From Antilocapra americana (lineage: Eukaryota; Chordata; Mammalia; Artiodactyla; Antilocapridae), in contig ML664161.1 in the NCBI GenBank assembly GCA_007570785.1, positions 3,260,919 to 3,324,918 of the forward strand: a stretch of DNA of 64,000 nucleotides, given 5' to 3'. How positions within the stretch are numbered: the first letter of the stretch is position 1; every line of letters starts with the position of its first letter. The translations under genes and the position numbers were made by a program. Positions 1 through 10,624 of this stretch are shown here, piece by piece. The notes beneath the pieces are model-generated. The model made no database searches. It was not told where the DNA came from and saw only the letters and a program-made list of their open reading frames with translations.

Positions 1-1838
1 CAATGATCTTTTGGTACTTTCTGAAAATTAGGTCATACAGAAGATGAGATTTTTACTAAAGAAAAGATGGCTTAAAGGAATCTTCTAACTGGTTCTCAAC
101 TTGCAGGTTCTGATTATGAGTAACAGAATAGAAACTACACTGCAGATGAAATTTCAGAAAAGTGAGAAAAAATGAAAATTTAAAAATCTTGCAAAGAGGA
201 AAACAATTGCCCACAAAACAAATATTATCAGATTTCTCAGATTTAAATGTGATGAAAATAAAGAATCTTTACACAGCCAATGTAAGATTTAATTCAAATG
301 GTGAAATAAAAAATGAATGCTAATATAAGAATTCAGTGTAGGCGATCTACAGAAAATTAGTCAGTCATTCCAAATGATATCATAGATGACATTTTCAAGC
401 CAAATTAAGATAATGAATACAAAAGCAATGTTTGGAGCGTAACAAAATAGTGACTATGAAAAAAAAATAACATGATGGAATATGTTACTTAAAAAAAATG
501 TTACTTTAAAATCAGGTTATCTTAAAAAATGGAAAGATAAAAAAATGGAAAAATTAAAGAATACCACAGGTCTTGAATTTTTGAATGAGAGAAAAGAGAT
601 AGTGATTAACTTCACACTTTTCATTTGAAGTAAATTTATAGGTGTGATAAACATGTCCGGGTTGAAGAATTCAAGAAGATATCTGGAATACACTGCTTTC
701 AAAATATTAAGGAAAATTATGTAACAAGTTGACCAATGCAATAAATCTCAAAACTAAGGAAATGTATATATGTATATTTGTATGTATGTATGTGTGACCA
801 GAAATTATCATGTAAATGCAAAAATAAGAACATAGGAATATTTCCAAGCATGGCTGTAATCACAATTAGTTAATATTAGTTTAAATATCTTATTAACACA
901 GAGATACACTAGGATTAGGTAAGAAAACAAATTCTAGCTAAATGATCATTTTAAGGCTTATATCCAAATAAAACTCATGAAGGAAAATGGAAAATGAATG
1001 GATGAATAAAAATGTTAACCAGAAACAGAGGGAGATATGGCAGCATTCAACAAAACAGCTGAACAACAGCAAAATAGTTTTAAATGATATAAAATCATTT
1101 AGGTTTATGTAACAACTATATGCTTAGTTGTTATAACAATTATAACAACACATTTCAAAACTCATATACAAGTTTACGTGATGCCAATTAATCAAAACTT
1201 TTAAATTCTATGATGCAGAATTCCACATCTCTAAGAATAAAGCAAAAATGTTAGAGCAATGAAAAAAGCATAGTTTAGGAAAGAAAAAATTCTGTTTATG
1301 TGGAATTTAAATGTTTCATATGAAAGAAATCAAACATCAAAACATACAGATTGTAAGTAGAGAAAAAAATGAATGCCAACTCACTAGACTATAAAGCACT
1401 TAAAAAATTTGTAGAAAAACTCTAGCAATATTCTAATAAATGATCATTCAATTTCAACAGACATGTAAAAATTCTAATAGACTGTACATTTGTTTTAAAG
1501 GCTTAAAATTACTGCAGTTGATAGAAATACTACATAAAATTTCATGTGTTCATAATGATATTAATAAAATAATCCCATTGAAAACTATTGATAAATCCAT
1601 AGTGCTCAATAGGCAACATCCATTCTTTCTACACACTGAAAGAAACAAAAGATAAAACAAAATGTTTCTTTCTTTATTGTATGAACTGTATTTAATAACT
1701 AAATAATTGAAATGAGGAGATCTTCTATATAGAAAAAAACTCAGTTAATAAATACTAAATACATGATAAATCCAGAGCATCAGCATTTTGCAGCCTTTAG
1801 GGAATGATTTAAACAGCAATTAACATTGGTTGCAAAAA
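1..1838. other. AT-rich DNA without recognised gene
   Basis: Long A-rich stretch with frequent stops in all frames and no open frame above about 75 codons. A short TATG-type simple repeat lies near 765-795. It may contain very old LINE sequence, but I could not match it to a family. Confidence 0.5.
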
Positions 1839-1849
1839 AACATTATATA

Positions 1850-2221
1850 TTTTTAATTAGGTCCCATTTGTTTATTCGTGCTTTTATTTCCTATATTCTG
1901 GGAGGTGGGTCATAGCGGATCCCGCTTTGGTTTATGTCAGAGAGTGTTTTGCCTCTGTTATCCTCTAGGAGTTTTATAGTTTCTGGTCTTATGCTTAGAT
2001 CTTTGATCCATTTTGAGTTTATCTTTGTGTATGGTGTTAGAAAGTGTTCTAGTTTCATTCTTTTACAAGTGGCTGTCCAGTTTTCCCAGCACCACTTGTT
2101 AAAGAGGTTGTCTTTTCTCCATTGTATATTCTTGCCTCCTTTGTCAAAATAAGGTGTCTATAGATGCGTGGATTTATCTCTGGGCTTTCTATTTTGTTCC
2201 ATTGATCTATATTTCTGTCTT
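1850..2221 (-). mobile_element. Inverted 5' segment of the L1
   Basis: The reverse complement reads as the late part of L1 ORF2, just upstream of the sequence at 2222. Recognisable blocks are the accacttgttaaag and tttgatccattttgag stretches, typical of antisense L1 ORF2. It is the product of second-strand internal priming in the same insertion event. Confidence 0.9.
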
Positions 2222-2433
2222 AAAATTAAAAGCTTCTGCACAACAAAGGAAACTTTAAGCAAGGTGAAAAGACAGCCTTCAGAATGAGAGAAAATAATAG
2301 CCAATGAAGCAACGGACAAACAATCTCAAAAATATACAAACAACTCCTGCAGCTTAATTCTAGAAAAATAAGTGACCCAATCAAAAAGTGGGCCAAAGAG
2401 CTTAACAGACATTTCTCCAAAGAAGACATAAAA

Positions 2434-2997
2434 ATGGCTAACAAACACATGAAAAGATGCTCAACATCACTCATTATCAGAGAAATGCAAATCAAAACCA
2501 CAATGAGGTACCACTTTACACTAGTCAGAATGGCTGCCATCCAAAAGTCTACAAGCAATAAGTGCTGGAGAGGATGTGGAGAAAAGGGAACCCTCTTACA
2601 CTGTTGGTGGGAATGCAAACTAGTACAGCCACTATGGAAAACAGTGTGGAGATTCCTTAAAAAACTGCAAATAGACCTGCCATATGACCCAGCAATCCCA
2701 CTGCTGGGCATATACACCAAGGAAACCAGAATTGAAAGAGCCACGTGTACCCCAGTGTTCATCACTGCATTGTTTACAATAGCCAGGACATGGAAGCAAC
2801 CTAGATGCCCATCAACGGACAAATGGATAAGAAAGCTGTGGTACATATACACAATGGAATATTACTCAGCATTTAAAAAAAATTCATTTGAATCAGTTCT
2901 ACTCAGGTGGACGGAACTGGAGCCTATTATCCAGAGTGAAGTAAGCCAGAAGGAAAAACAAAAATACAGTATACTAACGCATATATATGGAATTTAG
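2434..2997 (+). pseudogene. L1 ORF2 C-terminal fragment
   Basis: A 187-codon open stretch encoding the C-terminal end of L1 ORF2p. This region lies downstream of the reverse transcriptase and includes the cysteine-bearing section (the [16 protein letters not shown] stretch). It ends at a TAG at 2995-2997, the normal ORF2 stop, after which the 3' UTR starts. The endonuclease and RT domains are absent, so this is only the tail of the roughly 1275-residue protein. The ATG used here is an internal methionine, not a genuine start. Confidence 0.9.
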
Positions 2998-3514
2998 AAA
3001 GATGGCAGCGAGAACCCTGCATGTGAGACAGCAAAAGGAACGCAGATGTATAGAACAGACTCGTGGACTCTGTGGATGAGGGCAGGGGTGGGATGAGTTG
3101 GGAGAATAGCATTGAAACATGTTAAGTATCAAATGTGAAATCAATCACCAGCCCAGGATTGTTGCTTGGGGCTGCTGCACTGAGATTTCCCGGGGGGAGG
3201 GAGTCAGGAGGGAGGGGGGAGGGGGGTTCTGGAGGGGGAGCATATGTACACCCATGGCGATATCATGTCATTGTATGGCAAAACCAATAAAAAAATAAAT
3301 TAAAAAAATAACATTATATAAAAGGTAATGGAAAACTTTAGAATGGAGGATCAAACAATGTATCTGAGCCACAGGGAAGCCTGTGATAATACACCAGATG
3401 CTTATAAATTATTCTTGTCAAAACACTGAACTTGTATGTGATAGAACTGCTAGCTATAAATATCAATTTATCAGCATTATAGAAGATAGATGCATATGAA
3501 TCAATGCCATGACA

Positions 3515-3715
3515 CTGAAAGTGAAAGAGTTAGTTGCCCAATCATGTTCAACTCTTTGTGACTCCATGGACTGTAACCCCCCAGGCTCCCTTATCCATGG
3601 AATTCTCCAAGCAAGAATATTGGAGTGGATTTCCATTCCCTTTTCCAGGGGATCTTTCTGACCCAGGGATCAAACCCAGGTCTCCTGTATCTCAGGTGTA
3701 TTCTTTACCATCTCC
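3515..3715 (-). mobile_element. Bov-tA SINE
   Basis: Reads in reverse as the ruminant tRNA-derived SINE. The tail-side motif aactctttgtgactcc comes first, then ggagtggatttccattcc, then the tRNA-like B-box region gggatcaaacccaggtctcc. Diverged copy. Confidence 0.88.
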
Positions 3716-4397
3716 AGAATATTCTACTAACAAATGCAAATGGAAAGATGATGAGAGAAAGTAGAGATCTAAGGCTTCACCAAACTCATTATATGGAAAC
3801 TGCTTTATTCTGACTTAAAGAAACCATCTAAGAAAAATGTTAATCATGGAAATTAATTATCTGATATGTGCTAATATTAATCATCAAATTAGAACTTTTC
3901 CTATTAAAATCAGAAATAAGGTTTCCAGCTATCCTTACTTTTACTCAACATTATACTGAAATTTCTAGCCAAGTTAATAGACATATGAGAAGCATTAAGA
4001 TGTAAAAAACTTTTCACTGGTGGATACTCATCCAGGGCAGTGCATGAACTGCCTTAAATTTCCTGGAGAATCTATGTGAGAATTAGAGTAATAGAGTTCA
4101 GAAAGATGACCAGATAAAAGATAAATCTTAAAATATATATCCATAATCTTTCAGTTTCTAGTTCTGCATGTAAGGGGTTTGGAAGTTGCTACTCCATCTT
4201 AACAAGAAATAAAGAGCAGACAGACTGAAAAATCAACAGCTCTTCTCAGAACACTGTGGGCACAGGGCAAAACACTGCTATCATAATCAGAGATGCAAAC
4301 TTGGCTGCATCTAGAAACAGTCTCACAAGCTGAATCCACCATAGAAATTATTTCTCTGGTAGGAAAATATCAACTATAGCTGAAAAATGTCTGGGGG
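3716..4397. other. Single-copy AT-rich DNA
   Basis: No gene, RNA gene or recognised repeat seen between the SINE and the minus-strand L1. Bases 4371-4397 might belong to the neighbouring L1 insertion if the candidate TSD at 4355-4370 is real. Confidence 0.45.
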
Positions 4398-5210
4398 CTT
4401 TCATTCATTCATTTATTTATTTATTTTTATTTTCTTTACATTATTGTGTTGGTTTTGCCATACAATGACATGAATCTGCCATGGGTATACATGTGTTCCC
4501 CTTCCAGAACCCGCCTCCCACCTCCCTCCCGATTCCCTCTCTCTGGGTCATCTCAGTGCACCAGCCCTGAGCATCAAACCTGGGCTGGCGATTGATTTCA
4601 CATATGATGATTAACATGTTTCAATGCCGTTCTCCCATATCATCCCACCATTGCCCTCTCCCCTAGAGTCCAAAAGACTGTTCTATACATCTGCTTTCCT
4701 TTTGCTGTCTCGCATACAGGGTTCTTGTTACCATCTTTCTAAATTCCATATATATGCGTTAGTATACTGTATTTTTGTTTTTCCTTCTGGCTTACTTCAC
4801 TCTGGATAATAGGCTCCAGTTTCGTCCACCTGAGTAGAACTGATTCAAATGAATTCTTCTTAATGGCTGAATAATTTTCCATTGTGTATATGTACCACAG
4901 CTTTCTTATCCATTTGTCAGTTGATGGGCATCTAGGTTGCTTCCATGTCCTGGCTATTGTAAACAATGCGGCGATGAACATTGGGGTACACGCATCTCTT
5001 TCAATTCTGGTTTCCTCGGTATGTATGCCCAGCAGTGGGATTGCTGGGTCATATGGCAGTTCTATTTGCAGTTTTTTAAGGAATCTCCACACTGTTCTCC
5101 ATAGTGGCTGTACTAGTTTGCATTCCCACCAACAGTGTAAGAGGGTTCGCTTTTCTCCACATCCTCTCCAGCATTTATCACTTGTGAACTTTTTGATAGC
5201 AGCCATTCTG
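4398..5210 (-). mobile_element. L1 LINE, 5' truncated, minus strand
   Basis: Begins with a T/A-rich tail (complement of the poly-A). It continues through the reverse complement of the ruminant L1 3' UTR (catatgatgattaacatg, tctcccatatcatccc) into the C-terminal end of ORF2. It breaks off at ccattctg near 5210. A 16-mer at 4355-4370 is repeated with one mismatch at 5207-5222 and may be the target-site duplication. If so, about 27 extra bases lie between the duplication and the tail. Confidence 0.9.
4739..5206 (-). pseudogene. L1 ORF2 C-terminal fragment
   Basis: A 155-codon open stretch on the minus strand encoding the same ORF2p C-terminal region as the copy at 2434-2997. It ends at the normal stop after the ILTHIYGI residues. 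Catalytic domains are missing through 5' truncation, and no promoter is present. Confidence 0.9.
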
Positions 5211-5350
5211 GTGGGAAAATATTGTGAGATTTACCTCCAGGAGCTTGTCCAGCTTTCTACAGAAAAATATCAGAGAAAAATTCCTTCATGATTTCATGAA
5301 GGCAGTGAAAGAGGAACTATCTTGAAATATGTTAGAGCACACTGTTCTTA

Positions 5351-5569
5351 GTGCTTGCCTGGTGGTTCAGATGGTAAAAAATCTGCCTGCAATGCAGCAG
5401 ATGCAGGTTCAATCCCTGGATCAGGAAGATCCCCTGGAGAAGGAAATGGCTACTCACCCACTCCAGTATTCTTGCCTGGAGAATCCCATGGACAGAGGTG
5501 CCTGGTGGGTTGCAGTCCATAGGGTTGCAAAGAGTCGGACATGACTGAAGGGCTAATACTTTTTCATTT
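5351..5569 (+). mobile_element. Bov-tA SINE with TSD
   Basis: Nearly complete plus-strand copy, from gcctggtggttcagatgg (tRNA-like A box) through ggttcaatccctgg (B box) to the tail motif gagtcggacatgactgaa. Flanked by gcacactgttctta at 5337-5350 and gcacactattctta at 5570-5583, a 14-bp duplication with one difference. Confidence 0.93.
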
Positions 5570-5712
5570 GCACACTATTCTTAACAAGACCTGCCCTCAG
5601 GAGAAACTATTCAACCAGAGCCTAAAATCAGGACCAAGTTGAACTGTGGGGACAGAAATGCCCAACTCTAGTAGGTGGTAGCCTTCCAGATAGGAGTAGA
5701 TAAATACCCACC

Positions 5713-5960
5713 TCTAGTCTGGAGAATGCCAGGGATGGAGGAGCCTGGTGGGCTGCAGTCCAAAGAGTCACTAGGAGTCAGACATGACTGAGCGACTTCA
5801 CTTTCACTTTTCACTCTCATGCATTGGAGAAGGAAATGGCAACCCACTCCAGTGTTCTTGCCTGGAGAATCCCAGGGATGGAGGAGCCTGGTGGGCTGCC
5901 GTCTATGGGGTCGTGCAGAGTCAGACACGACTGAAGCTCCTTAGCAGTGGCAGCAGCAGC
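5713..5960 (+). mobile_element. Bov-A2 SINE, 5' truncated
   Basis: Two Bov-A monomers joined by the cttcactttcacttttcact linker, ending in a short AGC-rich tail (gcagtggcagcagcagc). The first monomer lacks its 5' part. Confidence 0.9.
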
Positions 5961-6140
5961 ATAGCTCAGTTGGTAAAGAATCTGCCTTCAATGCAGGAGA
6001 CCCGAGTTGGATAACCGGGTTGGGAAAATCAACTAGAGCAACAAATGGCAACCCAGTCCAGTATTCTTGCCTGAAGAAGTCCGTGGGCAGAATTGCCTGG
6101 CAGGCTACAGTCCATGGGGTCACAAGAGTTGGACGAGACT
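5961..6140 (+). mobile_element. Bov-tA SINE
   Basis: Follows the Bov-A2 tail directly. The tRNA-like head atagctcagttggtaaagaa and the tail acagtccatggggtcac are clear; the B-box region is altered. It ends in a GA repeat. Confidence 0.88.
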
Positions 6141-6162
6141 AAGAGAGAGAGAGAGAGAGAGC
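6141..6162. repeat. (GA)n microsatellite
   Basis: About ten GA units at the 3' tail of the preceding SINE. Confidence 0.9.
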
Positions 6163-6316
6163 GATGGAGAGAGAGCCCTCTTTAGCTATCCTGTCTTACC
6201 TAAGAGAAGAAGGGAAAAAACTGAGGCCCTCGTTCGTGAAAGTTGCCGTCTAGAAGCATAGGTTCAGTGCTATTTGAATGACTGATTTAAGCCGTATAAA
6301 TGTTTTCTAAATTAAG

Positions 6317-6445
6317 AGCCATTGTTGTCCTAATTTCATAGATGAGGCAGAGAGAGATACGCTATTTGCCCAATATCACCAAGCATATACATAGCTAAGC
6401 CCAACCTTGAACCCACATCTGTTTGTCTCCAGAGCCATGCCTTAT
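6317..6445 (-). mobile_element. MIR SINE fragment
   Basis: Contains the reverse complement of the MIR core: atttcatagatgaggcagag, then a ttgcccaatatcacc block and a gaacccacatctgtttgtct block. These match MIR's cagatgaggaaactgagg ... gaacccaggtctg pattern. Old and diverged, as expected for a mammal-wide repeat. Confidence 0.8.
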
Positions 6446-7105
6446 CTTCAAAATTGTTAATGGTTAATTGTAAACATGCTACAATCGAGGCCTCAAAATT
6501 TTCCTTTCAGAATGTAAAAGATTCCAACATCCAAACAGAAGTAAAATTGTTTTGGAGACTTTTACTTGAGAGAATGTTCCATATTAGCATTGCTCAAGGA
6601 ACCCTGAGCAATGGTATGCAGTAAATAACTTCAAATAAAATTGAACATAATTCTCTCAATATTTTTAGTAGAGTGATTATAAAGAGAAAATATATACAAA
6701 TGTCAATAAGCATATTTTATTACAGAATATATTTGACAACATATTTGAGATATCATTCATATACACTTTACTTTCAGAATTCAGGTAACACTAAAATTTA
6801 AAATAATGCTTGATGATCATTATTTTTGAGCAAGAGTTAATACATTAAAAGGTATTTCACATGAAATAAACATTTTCAGGCTTTCAGCTCTTATAATGGG
6901 GAGCATGGCTTAAAGTGTCAGTTTATATGACCCTATGATCTGCTATTTTTGAAGAGAAAATTGTTAATTGATTAAACTAAAAATGAGTTCCTTCATATTT
7001 AATTAAGATAATTATTAGAAAATAATTTAATTTAAATAATTAAAAGTTTTCATTTAAAATATACTAATGATTATATAGTAAATGTTATGTATATGTATTA
7101 TACTG
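6446..7105. other. Single-copy AT-rich DNA
   Basis: No gene or recognised repeat. Strongly A/T rich, with several ttaattaa-like palindromes near 6985-7050. Confidence 0.5.
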
Positions 7106-7316
7106 TGTGCGTGCTCAGTCATGTCTGACTCTGCAACTCTATGGACTATAGCCCACTAGACTCCTCTGTACATAGAATTTTTCAGGAAAGAATAGTGGAG
7201 TGGGTTGCCATTTTATACTCCAGGGGGATCTTCTCAACCCAGGAATCAAACTCACTTCTCTTGCGTCTCCTGCTTTGGTAGACAGATTCTTCACCACTGG
7301 GGCTACCTGCAAAGCA
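7106..7316 (-). mobile_element. Bov-tA SINE
   Basis: Reverse-oriented copy. The tail motif cagtcatgtctgactctgc is at the left, ggagtgggttgccattt in the middle, and the degraded tRNA-like head at the right. Confidence 0.88.
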
Positions 7317-7650
7317 CAAATTTCATGTATAGCATAAAATAACCATTCAATTATATATTTATGTACATTATATGATTTTATAGTTGATCTGAGTTTCTTA
7401 TATAAAATGGAGGATTCAACCTTCCAACCTTTTAAATTGGGCTAAAACTCATCTCATCATAATTTTCATTGATTAATTAAATATATATCATCTATGTTTA
7501 TTGTTTTCATATCAATTTTATGTGGAAAGGATTGATAAAGAAATTATACTACATAGAAGCATTTAGAATATACTATAAGAGAAAAAAATAATGAAAGGTT
7601 TTCCTCATGATTTTTTTTCTTCTGCTTATACTAAAAATCTACTTTTCTAT

Positions 7651-7775
7651 CTTTTTATTAACTTTTATTGAGGTATAGATGCTTTAGAGTGTTGTATTAG
7701 TATTTTGCTGTACAGCAAAGTGAATGAGGCATATATGTACACATATCCACTCTTTTTTCAATTTTCTTCCTCTGG

Positions 7776-7806
<31 letters not shown>

Positions 7807-8117
7807 TATAACTCTATTTACCAGAGAGCATTAAGTAGAGTTCCTTTTGCTACAGAGTAGATTCTTATCAATTATCCGTTTTAAACATAGTAATGTATAT
7901 ATGTCAGTCTCAATTTCCCAATTCATTCCACCACTTTGGTGTCCATATGGTTGTTCTCTATGTTTCTGTTTCTGCTTTTCAAATAAGTTCATCTCTACCA
8001 TTTACCTAAATTCCACATACACACCATATTATATGATGTTTGCTTTTTTCTTTTTTTATTTACTTCACTCTATGACAGTCTCTAGGTCCATCCATGTGTC
8101 TTCAAATGATACTATTT
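7651..8117 (-). mobile_element. Old L1 3' UTR fragment
   Basis: Reverse complement of an older L1 3' end. It starts at ttattgaggtatagatgc and passes through ttgctgtacagcaaagtgaa and taaataagttcatctctacc-type blocks to ctctaggtccatccatgtg. It is interrupted by a TA/CA microsatellite and abuts the mariner at its right end. Confidence 0.82.
7775..7810. repeat. (TA)n(CA)n compound microsatellite
   Basis: Alternating TA units followed by CA units inside the L1 3' UTR. Confidence 0.92.
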
Positions 8118-9142
8118 CAATGTGCAACTGAAACACAAAAAAAGATTTATGTGGTGTTTGGAAAAGGTGCTGTGACTGACTGAATCTGTCAAAATTGGTA
8201 TGTGAAGTTTCGTACTGAAGATTGCTCACTGGATGATGTTCCACAGTCAGGTAGACCAATTTAAGTTGATAGCAATCAAACCAAGACATTAATTGAGAAC
8301 AATCAACACTATAGCACATGAGAGATGGCTGATATACTCAAAATATCCTAATCAAGCATTGAAAAATTGTTTGTATCATCTTTGCACAAATTGCTTTGAT
8401 GTTTGAAGTCCCCATAAATTAAGTGAAAAAAAAACCTTCTTGACCATATTTCCACATGCAATTCTCTACTAAAAAGTAACAAAAATGTTCGATTTTAAAA
8501 ACAAATTGTGACAAATGATGAAAGTGGACACTGTACAATAATGCAAGGTGGGGCAAGTGAATTGAATCACCACCAACCTCACCAATAATCAGTCTTCGTC
8601 CAAAGAAGGTGATCTTGTGTGTATGGTGGGATTAGAGGAGAGTCCTCCATTATAAACTCCTAGAAAACTGAATGATTACTTCCAACAAGTATAGCTCCCA
8701 TTTAGACCAGCTGAAAGCAGCAATTGAAAAATGTCAGGAATTGGTAAACAAAAAATATAATTTTCCATCAGGACAATGCAAGGCCACGTGTTTGATCAAA
8801 CACCAGGCAAAAACTGTAACAGTTTAGCTGGAAAGTTCTCATTTATCCACTGTATTCACCAGACATTAGATCTTTGGATTTCCATTTATTTTGGTTTTTA
8901 CATAATTTTATTCATGGAAAAAATTCAATTTCCTGGAAGACTGTAAAAGGCACCTGAAACAGTGTGTTGATAAAAAATATAAAAAAGTTTTGGGAAGATG
9001 GAATTATGAATTTGCCTGAAAAATGGCAGAAGGTAGTGGTACAAAACTGTGACTATGTTGTTCCATAAAGTTCTTCATAAAAATGAAAATATATCTTTCA
9101 TTTTTACTTAAAAAACAAAGGGACTTTTTGTCCAACCCAATA
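8118..9142 (+). mobile_element. Decayed mariner DNA transposon (transposase pseudogene)
   Basis: Plus-strand Tc1/mariner copy covering most of a transposase gene with many stops and shifts. Recognisable blocks in order: a helix-turn-helix part (agatggctgatatactcaaa), ccccataaattaagtgaaaa, aaagaaggtgatcttgtgtg ahead of tatggtgggatt, atcaggacaatgcaaggcc (the HQDNARP catalytic aspartate), tattcaccagacatt, and tggaagactgtaaaaggcac. The right end reads ggactttttgtccaaccca followed by ata, matching a mariner terminal inverted repeat and TA target. The left inverted repeat and transposase N-terminus are missing; an L1 relic abuts there. Transposase catalyses cut-and-paste movement, but this copy cannot encode it. 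The exact subfamily is not settled. Confidence 0.88.
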
Positions 9143-10578
9143 TATGCTTTCTTACAGTGTATTAAGTTACCACATAAGAAATAATGGATTTATCTATCTA
9201 AGGCATGTTTAAAGTTATGATTCTCAAATCATTTCCCACTATTCTATACCACATACTTCTCACTTCAGAAAGACAAGTCTTCATTTACCTTTAATATGTC
9301 ATGTCCTTTCACAATTAAAAATAATTATTTCTATTATTGCCTATCCTGAAATATTTCTGTCCTTTTACTCTTTGTATTACTGTTCATACTTAGCCATAGC
9401 TGCCAATAAAAGGTCTCTGTCCATTGATTTATTTTTCCAACCTCCTCAGGCTGACATTAGTGTCTCATTCCCTGAGCTCTATGATAGATCTCTGTGTTAT
9501 GACATACCCATATAGAAACTAGTCTCTCTGAATTGGTTTTAAATATATAGAAAGCAAGCCCTGAATCTAATTTAGAAAATGAAAATTCTTAAGTGCTTAG
9601 AAAAGATAGACTATACACGTGAATGGGCTCGATAAATACCTGTGGAATGAATGTACATAACATTCAAATTATAGAGGAATAGAGAAATGTATTCTTTTTT
9701 TTGGTCCATTATGAATATAGTGAAGGCTTGGGTTTTGTCTACTTCTAAACGCATCATTGCCACAAGAACTGGTGTATTCCAATTCCTGTACTTATGATAT
9801 TTAATATTTTGGCTTCTAAATAGATATAAAATTACTATACCTATCATCATTAGATTACTTTTATCTTAAATAGAAAGTACTTTATTTTTGAATTTTAAAA
9901 GGTCATTTTCCCTTTGACTAACTAAACCACATCCTGTTTAAGTAATTTTATTTCCAGCTCCTTCTCCTGGAAATTGAATTAATTGAAGTACTGTTCTTTT
10001 ATAATGTATGATAGGCCTTGAAAAAAAATGGCTGCAACTTTATTGCAGTTGGGGAAAAAAAATCTATAAATGAATCAGTGGCAGCTTCCTCAGCCAAATA
10101 TAGCTGTATGTCTTTTAAAATTTTAGTGAAGATTAAAACTTTGTCATTCCAGTGCATCACTCAGTTTAACATGTAGAATAATATTCTCTGGTGAATGATG
10201 CAGGATAATGATATAATAACTAGGAAGATGTAACGACAAATGTCTGTGGGTATAAGCCATCCTGGTTTGAAATTGTTTCATTTTTAAAATGAAAGGATCT
10301 TATGTATAGCCTTCCAATATTGTTTTGTGATAACTAGCTTAATAAAGGTATAGCCTCATCTGCTACCTGGGAATGATGATACTTCTGATAAAAAGTTAAA
10401 GACACCATCTATGATAGATGTTTAATAATATGAAAAATTCTTTAGTTTTACAGTTTTTGTACTGAAGCTATATTGATATTGTAGCACCATTAATGAATCT
10501 AAAAAATAAACCTCAACAATAACAATAAAGGAAATTACTATTAGGACATACCCTAAATTCATTTAAACCTTAAGAATT

Positions 10579-10581
<3 letters not shown>

Positions 10582-10624
<43 letters not shown>
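10582..10624. repeat. (TA)n(CA)n compound microsatellite
   Basis: About 14 TA units followed by about 7 CA units. Likely length-polymorphic. Confidence 0.95.

Larger units (their letters stand above)
1850..3309 (+). mobile_element. L1 LINE, 5'-inverted (twin-primed) insertion
   Basis: One L1 insertion in two opposed pieces. Bases 1850-2221 are L1 ORF2 sequence on the minus strand. Bases 2222-3309 are the following ORF2 part, stop codon, G-rich ruminant L1 3' UTR and A-rich tail on the plus strand. The inverted piece ends, in the L1 sense, at gggacctaattaaa, and the direct piece resumes at attaaaagcttctgcac, so the two are almost contiguous in the consensus. The 11-mer aacattatata occurs at 1839-1849 and again at 3310-3320, directly outside both ends. 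This is the structure expected of twin priming. The copy is dead. Confidence 0.92.

Noticed and set aside
2226..2852. 208-codon minus-strand open frame
   Set aside because: It is the antisense of the L1 ORF2 piece on the plus strand; the sense frame encodes recognisable ORF2p residues.
5351..6140. tRNA-Glu-like sequences as tRNA genes
   Set aside because: The A- and B-box regions belong to Bov-tA SINE heads, the cloverleaf is not complete, and SINE bodies and tails follow.
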